Under the pieces are notes generated by a model. That model worked only from the letters and a program-made list of their open reading frames with translations. It did no database searches and was not told where the DNA came from. From NCBI GenBank assembly GCA_902780365.1, contig CACZFE010000032.1:1-12224 (forward strand): a stretch of DNA of 12,224 nt. Reading direction: 5' to 3'. The translations under genes were made by a program, and so were the position numbers. The stretch is from an uncultured Spirochaetales bacterium. Lineage in GTDB: Bacteria > UBP6 > UBA1177. Numbering within the stretch: the first letter of the stretch is position 1; the number at the start of each line of letters is the position of its first letter. Shown in pieces: positions 1 through 6,218 of this stretch.

Positions 1-74
1 TACTATGGCGAAATTAGTAAAATTTTTGTAACTTCGCGCAGTATTTTTTGCAAATACACAAAACTGTATCAATA
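1..74. other. AT-rich leader upstream of the NqrA-like frame
   Basis: This short AT-rich stretch precedes the ATG at 75. I see no good Shine-Dalgarno sequence just before that ATG and no convincing -35/-10 pair at proper spacing. The absence of a Shine-Dalgarno contrasts with the clear ones before most later genes, which fits (but does not prove) an origin in another genome. An in-frame TTG at 48 could extend the frame by nine codons, but those codons do not resemble the NqrA N-terminus. Confidence 0.4.
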
Positions 75-719
75 ATGTCAAACAATCTCGCTTTGAAAAA
101 GGGTCTGGACGTTCCCATTAAGGGAGCCGCCAAGCCCGAAGTCATCAAAACCGTGAGCCCGGACATTGTTGCTGTCAAGCCTACAGACATCCACGGCCTG
201 GTTCCCAGGCTGCTGGTCAAAGAAGGCGATGCAGTAAAAGCCGGTTCTCCCGTGATGGCTGACAAACAGCGCCCGGAAATCCTCCTCACCAGCCCCGTCA
301 GTGGCACCGTGCAGCAGATTGTCCGCGGCGAAAAGAGAAAATTGCTGGCAGTTCTGGTAAAGGCTAGTGCTAAACAGGACTATGTGGACTTCGGCGCCAA
401 AGCTCCGGCTTCGGCAGCAGAAACCAAAGAACTTCTCCTGAAGAGCGGCCTGTGGGTTTCCCTCATCCAGCGCCCTTACGGCGTTATGGCAAGCCCGGAC
501 CTCACTCCCAAGGCAATTTTCGTATCCTCCTTCAACACGGCCCCGCTCGCCGCAGACAGCGAATTTGCCCTGGCCGATGCCCTCACGGACATCCAGGCCG
601 GCATTGACGCTGCAAGGATCAAAATCGTCTCCTACGGCGAGGAACTCCCGATAGACACGGCTTCGAACGAAGAAGCGTGGTTCAAAAACAGAAGAGCCGA
701 ATTCAAACGCGAAAATTAG
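75..719 (+). CDS. Chimeric ORF: NqrA N-terminal part joined to a Pal C-terminal tail
   Basis: The 214-codon frame is uninterrupted but joins two unrelated families. Residues 1 to about 179 match the N-terminal part of NqrA, subunit A of the membrane Na+-translocating NADH:quinone reductase. Seen are the opening LKKGLDVPIKG, the KPTDIHGL and LLVKEGDAVKAG segments of the barrel-sandwich domain, SPVSGTVQQIVRGEKRK, SGLWVSLIQRPYG, TPKAIFVSSFNTAPLA and DIQAGIDA. NqrA is usually near 450 residues, so more than half is absent. From about residue 180 the chain reads as the end of Pal (RIKIVSYGEELP, then NEEAWFKNRRAEF and a TAG stop). ATG 75 is chosen because NqrA proteins begin a few residues before the KKGLD motif; the TTG at 48 is the only longer option. 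No ribosome site is evident. The product is unlikely to be a functional Nqr subunit. The frame is real; the fusion most likely reflects a chimeric join of two genomes. Confidence 0.85.
   Translation: MSNNLALKKGLDVPIKGAAKPEVIKTVSPDIVAVKPTDIHGLVPRLLVKEGDAVKAGSPVMADKQRPEILLTSPVSGTVQQIVRGEKRKLLAVLVKASAKQDYVDFGAKAPASAAETKELLLKSGLWVSLIQRPYGVMASPDLTPKAIFVSSFNTAPLAADSEFALADALTDIQAGIDAARIKIVSYGEELPIDTASNEEAWFKNRRAEFKREN
603..719 (+). pseudogene. pal: C-terminal fragment of Pal (OmpA-like peptidoglycan-associated lipoprotein)
   Basis: About 38 codons match the last strand and helix of the OmpA/Pal peptidoglycan-binding domain: the IKIVSYGEELP segment, an acidic stretch, then NEEAWFKNRRAEF with the conserved NRR, which in this family lies in the peptidoglycan-binding region. 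A complete Pal would also need a lipobox, the linker and roughly 80 more domain residues upstream, and none of these is present. Codons here (ATA, TCG, CCG, ACG, AGA) look like those of the genes downstream and unlike the NqrA part. This suggests that the tail belongs to the same genome as the rest of the window and that its 5' part was replaced at the join. The exact boundary is uncertain by several codons because both families can read GIDA at this point. Confidence 0.75.
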
Positions 720-747
720 CGCTTTTGCTGCTGCCGCATTTTTTGAA

Positions 748-781
748 CGGCATCCCGATATTCCGATATTTCAACATGCCG
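748..781 (+). repeat. Weak inverted repeat enclosing a tandem CCGATATT repeat
   Basis: In the gap after the Pal tail, CGGCAT at 748-753 can pair with ATGCCG at 776-781 around a 22-nt loop. The loop contains two perfect tandem copies of CCGATATT (755-762 and 763-770). The stem is only 6 bp, the loop is long and no T-run follows directly, so this is a poor terminator candidate. It is recorded as the only visible structure between 720 and the promoter at 811. Confidence 0.25.
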
Positions 782-810
782 ACGGCGGCGGCGAATTTTT
801 CCCTGAATAG

Positions 811-838
811 TTGAAATTTCCGCTTATATAAATACAAT
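811..838 (+). promoter_or_regulatory. Sigma70-like promoter for the lipoprotein gene
   Basis: TTGAAA at 811-816 matches the -35 consensus in five of six positions and TACAAT at 833-838 matches the -10 consensus in five of six, with a 16-nt spacer. This puts a start site near 845, about 25 nt before the ATG at 869, in an AT-rich stretch. It would serve the lipoprotein and possibly the whole plus-strand cluster, since I see no clear terminator or promoter before the kinase. This is a consensus match only. Confidence 0.5.
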
Positions 839-868
839 ACTCCGACTAAATTTTTTTAGGAGTGAGAG

Positions 869-1966
869 ATGAAGAAAAAGTTCTTGTTTTTGTTGCCGTT
901 TTTGATGATTTCACTTGTCTTGGCCGTTTCTTGTTCCGATGACGAGGAGGAAGAAGTCGATGCAAAGACGCGCTGCAATTCAAATGCGGACTGTGCCAGA
1001 AACGCTTACTGCGACCTTGATAATCCGCAGCAGGATGAGGAGCTCGGAACACTTGTATATTACTGCAAAAAAAGACAGCTCTGCTCAAGCCAGGCTGACT
1101 GCCCGATGAACTGGAAATGCAAGGAAAACGAAGGTTTCTGCATTACGAACAAAGAGGCTGACGCTCTTTTCTGCAAATCCAATGACGACTGTAAGTCGGA
1201 CCCGAATTTCCCGGTATGCAATCTGAAGACAGGCGAATGCGAAGCAGTGTCCAGCGGCGGCGAGGAACTTCCTGATTCCGAGGATCTTCCGGAACAGCCA
1301 GATGTTGTCGAAGAGCCTGACGAAGATGATTCTGACAGCGGTCAGACGGATACGACGGCTGATGATACTGATACGTCGGATGACAGCGATACCGATACTG
1401 GTGATGCCAGTGAGGGAAAGAAGATTATCTCCGACGAAAGTTTTGAGGACGGCGGTATAAACTGGACGATAGTGCCTGCTTCAGAAGGGGCTCAGGCATG
1501 TCTGGAAATAGAGACTCCTGTGATCGGTCCGGCGGCGGCGCATATCGGTTCGAAAGCTGTATCGACCGTAGTTGTTGACGGAGGTTATCCGGCTAACTGC
1601 AAGGATCTTATCCGTTACAATTTTGTAATAGAGATTCCTTCATCAGGAAAACCGGAGATTTCTTTCTACGCATGGGTAGATCTTGTTGCAACTTACGATT
1701 ATGTTGAAGTTCTTGTAAAAAAAGAGGGCGAGATGTGGGAGACTACGAGCGGGCTCTACCTTTCGGCTGACACTCCTTCAATTACAAGCGCTCTTGACAG
1801 TGCAAGAACTAAAATCACAGGACAGCTTGCGACCTCTTACTATAAGTTCACAGGTGATCTTTCGGCATACAAAGGCCAGAAGGTCGAGATCGGTTTCCGC
1901 TTTGTAAGCGACGGCAGTGACAATGCTTCAGGTTTTTACCTTGATGACATAACACTTTCTTATTGA
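869..1966 (+). CDS. Cys-rich surface lipoprotein with C-terminal jelly-roll-like domain
   Basis: This 365-residue export product begins with a basic MKKK, a hydrophobic segment and a lipobox ending LAVSC, so Cys22 is the likely lipidated residue. Residues 36-124 hold three similar cysteine units, each opening CX5C (36/42, 72/78, 102/108). In the first two another CX5 spacing leads to Cys48 and Cys84, and each unit has a fourth Cys at 66, 91 or 124, which suggests disulfide-bonded modules. Residues 126-183 form an acidic Asp/Glu/Ser/Thr linker. Residues 186-365 resemble the beta-sandwich domains of the choice-of-anchor J/MAM kind, with KVEIGFRFVSDGS and a closing GFYLDDITLSY. Cys211 and Cys244 could form a bond. 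AGGAG at 858-862 lies 6 nt before the ATG. Acidic residues right after the Cys and the exposed architecture suggest an outer surface protein; the ligand is unknown. The kinase gene starts 35 nt downstream. Confidence 0.8.
   Translation: MKKKFLFLLPFLMISLVLAVSCSDDEEEEVDAKTRCNSNADCARNAYCDLDNPQQDEELGTLVYYCKKRQLCSSQADCPMNWKCKENEGFCITNKEADALFCKSNDDCKSDPNFPVCNLKTGECEAVSSGGEELPDSEDLPEQPDVVEEPDEDDSDSGQTDTTADDTDTSDDSDTDTGDASEGKKIISDESFEDGGINWTIVPASEGAQACLEIETPVIGPAAAHIGSKAVSTVVVDGGYPANCKDLIRYNFVIEIPSSGKPEISFYAWVDLVATYDYVEVLVKKEGEMWETTSGLYLSADTPSITSALDSARTKITGQLATSYYKFTGDLSAYKGQKVEIGFRFVSDGSDNASGFYLDDITLSY
1330..1412 (+). repeat. Degenerate GAT-ACN-type triplet tract coding the Asp/Thr/Ser linker
   Basis: Inside the lipoprotein gene, imperfectly repeated Asp, Thr and Ser codons (GAT ACT, GAT ACG, GAT GAC and similar) encode the low-complexity linker between the cysteine units and the C-terminal domain. 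Synonymous codons are mixed, so it is not a pure microsatellite. The tract keeps frame and probably tolerates length variation. Confidence 0.45.
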
Positions 1967-1990
1967 TTTGATTTCTTTGACGTTTTTTCG

Positions 1991-2004
1991 AGAGGAAAGC
2001 CTTG
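1991..2004 (+). promoter_or_regulatory. Ribosome binding site fixing a TTG start for the kinase
   Basis: AGAGGA at 1991-1996 lies 5 nt before the TTG at 2002-2004. The next in-frame ATG is codon 33, inside the glycine-rich ATP loop, which would destroy the kinase. The purine-rich site plus the need for residues 1-32 make TTG the best supported start. Confidence 0.65.
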
Positions 2005-3522
2005 ATATCGAAAACTACTGCTGATTTTGATGAAAAATACATCGGCTCTGTTATAAATGACCGCTATAAAATAATCAAACTTGTCGGAACCGGCGGAATG
2101 GGCAGTGTCTATCTCGCCGAGCACGAGATTCTGCGGAAAAAAGTGGCGATAAAGATCCTGCACTATGAGCAGAGCAAGCGCAAAGATACAGTCGAGAGAT
2201 TTAAACGAGAGGCGATAGCGGCATCGAACATCGGTCAGGACAACATTGTCGATGTAACTGATTTCGGATACACAGAAGAGGGCAACGCTTATTTCGTAAT
2301 GGAGTATGTCGAAGGCCGTTCGCTCGCCGATGTGATGAAGGAAAAACACATACTTCCGCTTGAGTTCGTTGTTTCTGTCGCTTCCCAGATAGCTGTCGCG
2401 CTCTATTCGGCACACGGAAAAGGTATTATCCACCGTGACCTCAAACCTGAAAACATTCTTCTTGCGACAAAGGACAACGTATATCCTTTCGTCAAGATAG
2501 TTGATTTCGGAATTTCAAAGATTCTTCAGGACGATATGAGTCCTGACGAGCGTTTCCGCACTCTGACAAAGTCTGGTGCGATCTTCGGAACGCCGGAATA
2601 TATGTCTCCGGAACAGGCGGCGGGAGAGAGCGTCGAACCCGCATCCGACATTTATTCGCTCGGTGTGATCATGTATGAAATGCTCACTGGAAGACTGCCG
2701 TTCTTCGATGACAACTACATGAAGATACTGCACAAGCATCAGTATGAATTTCCTGAGCTCCCGAGCAACATAAACCCTGACATCCAGCCTGATGTCAACG
2801 CGATAATCATGAAATGTCTCGAAAAGAAGCCTTTCAACCGTTACGGAACGATGATGCTTCTTCTCAACGACCTGAAAAACATCTATATCAAATACAATCT
2901 AGAGGAAAAGCTCAGCCTGGCATTCCTTTTCAATTCGGGAACTGTCAGAAGCCTTAATCCGGCCGCCGAGATGATTTCGAGCGAAGATATAATCAGGATG
3001 CTCAATTCATCGCAGGACGAAAAGATCAAGCATGTCGATGCTGAAGAGAGCAAACCTGCAGGAAACGCACTTAAAATAATAATCCTTATACTTCTGCTGG
3101 CTCTGGCGGCACTTGTTGTCTTCACTTTCATGAGAAAGCAGAATCCTCCGATGATGGCGGAAAGGACGGAGCTTTCGAAGTATGACGACAAAAAGGCTGT
3201 GGAGAAAGAGGCGGAGCCTCAGAAAAAAGAACCTCAGACCGACAAAAAAGCTGCTGATACGGCTAAGAAAGTTTTGAAAAAGCCTGTTCCGATGATGAAA
3301 CTCACCGTAAATTCAAATGTCAAGGGTGTAAGAGTTTTCAACAACGAAACCGGAAAGACCATTTGCAAGACCCCGTGTACCAAAAAGTTACCGAGAAAAG
3401 AGTCTGAAGTGATAATTCTTGGTTTTGAATACGAGGATTATTCGATAAAACCTATGGCGGTCACGCTTGATAAGGATATGACAGTCAATTTGAACCTTAA
3501 ACAGGAGGCGGATAATGGCTAA
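2002..3522 (+). CDS. Transmembrane Ser/Thr protein kinase with C-terminal PEGA domain
   Basis: This is a Hanks-type (PknB-like) kinase of 506 residues that phosphorylates Ser/Thr in proteins. The N-terminal catalytic domain (about 22-290) is complete: glycine loop GTGGMG at 29-34, VAIK with Lys51, Glu70 of helix C, HRDLKPEN at 144-151, DFG at 168-170, an activation loop with several Thr/Ser, and GTPEYMSPEQ at 196-205. A hydrophobic segment at about 359-377 followed by Arg-Lys puts the kinase in the cytoplasm and the remainder outside the inner membrane. A Lys/Glu/Pro-rich stretch leads to a PEGA-like beta domain at about 433-505, which contains a CX4C pair. Such domains are thought to contact the cell envelope. 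The gene uses a TTG start and overlaps the PhoH gene by 8 nt, so translation may be coupled. Its substrate and signal are unknown. The adjacent lipoprotein and phoH are the nearest candidates for partners, by position only. Confidence 0.93.
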   Translation: MISKTTADFDEKYIGSVINDRYKIIKLVGTGGMGSVYLAEHEILRKKVAIKILHYEQSKRKDTVERFKREAIAASNIGQDNIVDVTDFGYTEEGNAYFVMEYVEGRSLADVMKEKHILPLEFVVSVASQIAVALYSAHGKGIIHRDLKPENILLATKDNVYPFVKIVDFGISKILQDDMSPDERFRTLTKSGAIFGTPEYMSPEQAAGESVEPASDIYSLGVIMYEMLTGRLPFFDDNYMKILHKHQYEFPELPSNINPDIQPDVNAIIMKCLEKKPFNRYGTMMLLLNDLKNIYIKYNLEEKLSLAFLFNSGTVRSLNPAAEMISSEDIIRMLNSSQDEKIKHVDAEESKPAGNALKIIILILLLALAALVVFTFMRKQNPPMMAERTELSKYDDKKAVEKEAEPQKKEPQTDKKAADTAKKVLKKPVPMMKLTVNSNVKGVRVFNNETGKTICKTPCTKKLPRKESEVIILGFEYEDYSIKPMAVTLDKDMTVNLNLKQEADNG

Positions 3523-4843
3523 GAAAATTTTTGTCCTTGATACCAATGTTCTGATTTCCGATCCGAAGGCGATTTTCAACTTTGACGAGCATGATATTGT
3601 TGTTCCTATCGTCGTTATAGAAGAACTCGACAAGTTTAAGAAAGATATGAACCAGGTCGGTCTTGCTGCACGTGCTTTTGCGCGTCACATTGAGGAACTC
3701 CGCCAGCAGGGCAGCCTTCTTGACGGTGTCTCGTTACCGAGCGGCGGTTCTATAAGAATCGACATCACCGGCGAATTCGAGCTCCCAGGTGCGAAACTGG
3801 CCTCGGGATATGCCGACAACGTCATTCTGTGTGCAGCTTACAAAATCACGAAGGATAATCCGGATCGCGAAGTCGTTCTTGTCAGCAAGGACGTCAATCT
3901 CCGCATCAAGGCTGATGTTTACGGCATAAAGGCTGAAAATTACAGAAATGACACCGTAAATTTCAACAAACTTCCTACCGGATACGAGACTTTGAACGTC
4001 GAAGGTGCTTTTATCGACCGTGTTTTCGAGGAAAAGAAGATCCCGCTTGATTCGCTGGCAGGAACTCCATTCGAAACGGCGCACGCAAACCAGTTTTTCA
4101 AGCTTGTCGATGCCGAAATAGGCGAGCAGCATACAGCCACTGTCAGGTTCGATCCTTTTGAAAACGCGCTTGTTCCGCTCAAACAGTTCAAGGAAGTCTG
4201 GGGGCTCAAGGCAAGAAACTTCGCGCAGAGGCTTGCACTTGATCTTCTGATGGACGACAGAGTAAAACTCGTCAGCCTCATTGGAACTGCAGGAACGGGC
4301 AAAACGCTTCTTGCGATCGCTGCAGGACTTCAGAAGTGCCTTGAAGAGGGAAAATACACGAAAATGCTTGTTGCAAGACCGATTTACCCGATGGGAAAGG
4401 ATATCGGTTTCCTTCCCGGTACGATCGACGAGAAACTCAAACCGTGGATGCAGCCTGTTTTCGACAATCTGGAATACCTTCTTGCCGACCACGACATGAA
4501 CAGCATGGGCAAGATGAACGAGCTCATGGCGAGCAAGGTCATCGAGGTCGAGGCTCTGACATACATCCGAGGAAGAAGTATTCCCGAGCAGTTCATCATT
4601 GTTGACGAGGCGCAGAACCTGACTCCTCACGAAATTAAAACGATCGTTTCGAGAGTCGGCGAGAACACGAAAATGGTTCTCACGGGCGATCCTTTCCAGA
4701 TTGATAACCCTTACATGAACGAGTCAAACAACGGTCTCAGCTACATTGTCGACCGTTTTAAAGACCTCGCTCTCGCAGGTCACATAACTCTTGAAAAGGG
4801 CGAACGTTCGGCTCTTGCAAATGCGGCCGCGGAGCTTTTGTAA
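3515..4843 (+). CDS. phoH: PIN-PhoH protein (PhoH2/YlaK-like ATPase and putative RNase)
   Basis: The 442-residue cytoplasmic protein fuses an N-terminal PIN nuclease domain to a C-terminal PhoH ATPase, as in PhoH2 proteins, for which RNA unwinding and sequence-dependent RNA cleavage are described. The PIN domain starts with FVLDTNVLI (Asp9), has Glu36/Glu37 in VIEELDKF, Asp101 in GYADN and Asp126 in SKDVNL, so the usual acidic metal ligands are present. The PhoH domain shows Walker A GTAGTGKT at 257-264, Walker B VDEAQNL near 363-369 and TGDPFQID from 390. Length is normal for the fused family. AGGAGG at 3503-3508 lies 6 nt before the ATG, the best ribosome site in the window, and the start overlaps the end of the kinase gene by 8 nt. 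The next gene begins 3 nt after its stop. The substrate RNA cannot be told from sequence. Confidence 0.94.
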   Translation: MAKKIFVLDTNVLISDPKAIFNFDEHDIVVPIVVIEELDKFKKDMNQVGLAARAFARHIEELRQQGSLLDGVSLPSGGSIRIDITGEFELPGAKLASGYADNVILCAAYKITKDNPDREVVLVSKDVNLRIKADVYGIKAENYRNDTVNFNKLPTGYETLNVEGAFIDRVFEEKKIPLDSLAGTPFETAHANQFFKLVDAEIGEQHTATVRFDPFENALVPLKQFKEVWGLKARNFAQRLALDLLMDDRVKLVSLIGTAGTGKTLLAIAAGLQKCLEEGKYTKMLVARPIYPMGKDIGFLPGTIDEKLKPWMQPVFDNLEYLLADHDMNSMGKMNELMASKVIEVEALTYIRGRSIPEQFIIVDEAQNLTPHEIKTIVSRVGENTKMVLTGDPFQIDNPYMNESNNGLSYIVDRFKDLALAGHITLEKGERSALANAAAELL

Positions 4844-4846
4844 CTC

Positions 4847-5599
4847 ATGAAGATCGTAGTCATCGGTGATGTCCACTCGAATCTGCCCGCTTTGGAGGCG
4901 GTGATCAAAGAGATCAAAGAGAACATCAAGCCCGATCTCATCTTTTTTTCAGGCGATGCTGTGGGTTATGGGCCCTGGCCTGGAGAGACCATCGATATTC
5001 TTAAAGAAAATGTCGACTACGGCGTGCTGGGCAACCACGATGCTGGTATCGTCGGAAAGACAGATATCAACGACTACTACGATGCTGTCAGGTATGTCAT
5101 AAACTGGACGACCGATATTTTGACCAACGAGCAGTTCGCCTTTCTGGACCGCCTGAAATACATACATGTCAATGAAAGCGCGCGCACTCTTCTTTCGCAC
5201 GGTTCTCCGAGAATGCCTGAAAGATACGACTACATCTTTAACTGCAAAGGTGTCAACCGTCTTTACGATGTCGCTCCGTTCCTGCAAAAGGTGAATTTCA
5301 TGGGGCACAGCCACTACATGAATCTTTTTCTGCTGACGGGCAACAATCAGTCGGTCGAACTAAATATAGCAAGCGGCGAAGTCGATATTTCAACGCTTCC
5401 GAATCCGGTAGTATGTGTCTGCGGCTCGGTCGGGCAGCCCCGCGACGGAGATCCGCGCTCCAGTTTCGTCTCTTACGACACTGACAAGCAGATCCTTAAA
5501 TATCACCGCGTAGAATATGATTTCGAGCTGACGATCGATAAAATCAAGTCACTTCGTCTTCCGGCCTCGTTCGGAGAGAGGCTAAGAAATGGCTGCTGA
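4847..5599 (+). CDS. Calcineurin-like metallophosphoesterase (YfcE/Metallophos_2 type)
   Basis: This 250-residue protein has a full set of metallophosphoesterase motifs for binding two divalent metals: GDVHSN (Asp8, His10, Asn12), GDAVGYGP (Asp37), GNHD (Asn63, His64), LSHGSP (His118) and GHSH (154/156). A GSVGQPRDGDPRSSF segment near residue 194 is typical of a widespread family of small phosphoesterases with DNA-, nucleotide- or phosphodiester-directed activity, so the substrate cannot be assigned. No signal peptide or membrane segment is seen, so it is cytoplasmic. The ATG lies 3 nt after the phoH stop with only a weak GGAG 12 nt upstream, so translation probably depends on coupling. Its 3' end overlaps lipB by 11 nt. 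Confidence 0.9.
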   Translation: MKIVVIGDVHSNLPALEAVIKEIKENIKPDLIFFSGDAVGYGPWPGETIDILKENVDYGVLGNHDAGIVGKTDINDYYDAVRYVINWTTDILTNEQFAFLDRLKYIHVNESARTLLSHGSPRMPERYDYIFNCKGVNRLYDVAPFLQKVNFMGHSHYMNLFLLTGNNQSVELNIASGEVDISTLPNPVVCVCGSVGQPRDGDPRSSFVSYDTDKQILKYHRVEYDFELTIDKIKSLRLPASFGERLRNGC

Positions 5600-6218
5600 C
5601 ATACCTTTCCGGATATTCGAAAAGCTTTGTGATTACGGTGAGATACTTGAATTTCAGGAAAATCTGCGCAACGATATCATTGCCAAAAAAAGTGAAGGTA
5701 GTGTTCTTTTTCTGGAACATGATCCTGTCTATACTTCAGGGCTTCGCGGCAAGGACGAGGATTTCATAAAACCTATAGGCGATATTCCGGTTTTCAACAT
5801 CCGGCGTGGCGGAGAACTCACTTTCCACGGGCCGGGACAGCTTGTGATCTATCCTGTGATCGATTTCAGAAACTACGGTTTCGCTTCGATAAAGGAGTTT
5901 GTCCTTTTCTTCGCGAACTCGATAAAAAGCGTTTTAAGCGGTTTCTGCGGTGTGAAAAACCTTGAGTGGCACGACGAAAAGGCGGGGCTCTGGGTCGAAG
6001 ACCGCAAAATCGCGTTCACCGGGATGCACTTCAAGAAATTTGTTCCGATTCACGGATTTTCTGTCAATATTTCCAATGACTTATCCTATTTCTCAAGAAT
6101 CGTTCCCTGCGGGATTCCGGATTGCAGGATAACTTCCGTGAAAGAAGAGACCGGCAGAATTTTTTCAGTTCGTGATGTCGCTGAAAAAATCGCTGAAATG
6201 ATAAACGGGAGATTATAA
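5589..6218 (+). CDS. lipB: Octanoyl-[ACP]:protein N-octanoyltransferase LipB
   Basis: LipB moves the octanoyl group from octanoyl-ACP to the lipoyl-domain lysine of target proteins such as 2-oxoacid dehydrogenase E2 subunits and GcvH; LipA then inserts sulfur. The 209-residue length is normal. Key segments are present: LEHDPVYTSG, RRGGELTFHGPGQ (His80 in the HGPGQ loop), KAGLWV followed by RKIAFTG with the conserved Lys140, HGFSVNIS, and VPCGI with the likely catalytic Cys174. The Cys and Lys that define LipB rather than LplA ligase are both there. The start overlaps the phosphoesterase gene by 11 nt, with GAGAG 8 nt before the ATG. The stop is directly followed by the ATG of the outer-membrane protein gene. 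AcpS, which activates the ACP that supplies the substrate, lies two genes on. I see no lipA in the window. Confidence 0.95.
   Translation: MAADIPFRIFEKLCDYGEILEFQENLRNDIIAKKSEGSVLFLEHDPVYTSGLRGKDEDFIKPIGDIPVFNIRRGGELTFHGPGQLVIYPVIDFRNYGFASIKEFVLFFANSIKSVLSGFCGVKNLEWHDEKAGLWVEDRKIAFTGMHFKKFVPIHGFSVNISNDLSYFSRIVPCGIPDCRITSVKEETGRIFSVRDVAEKIAEMINGRL

Noticed and set aside
48..74. TTG at 48 as the start of the NqrA-like frame
   Set aside because: The nine extra codons do not resemble the NqrA N-terminus, there is no ribosome site before the TTG, and ATG 75 gives the expected distance to the KKGLD motif.
720..868. Rho-independent terminator after the Pal tail
   Set aside because: The only stem is 6 bp with a 22-nt loop and no T-run follows it, so it does not meet the usual form.
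3734..4630. Long minus-strand open frame (298 codons) opposite phoH
   Set aside because: It lies wholly inside the well-supported PIN-PhoH gene, has no recognisable motif and is rich in Cys, Arg and Ser as expected of an antisense shadow.
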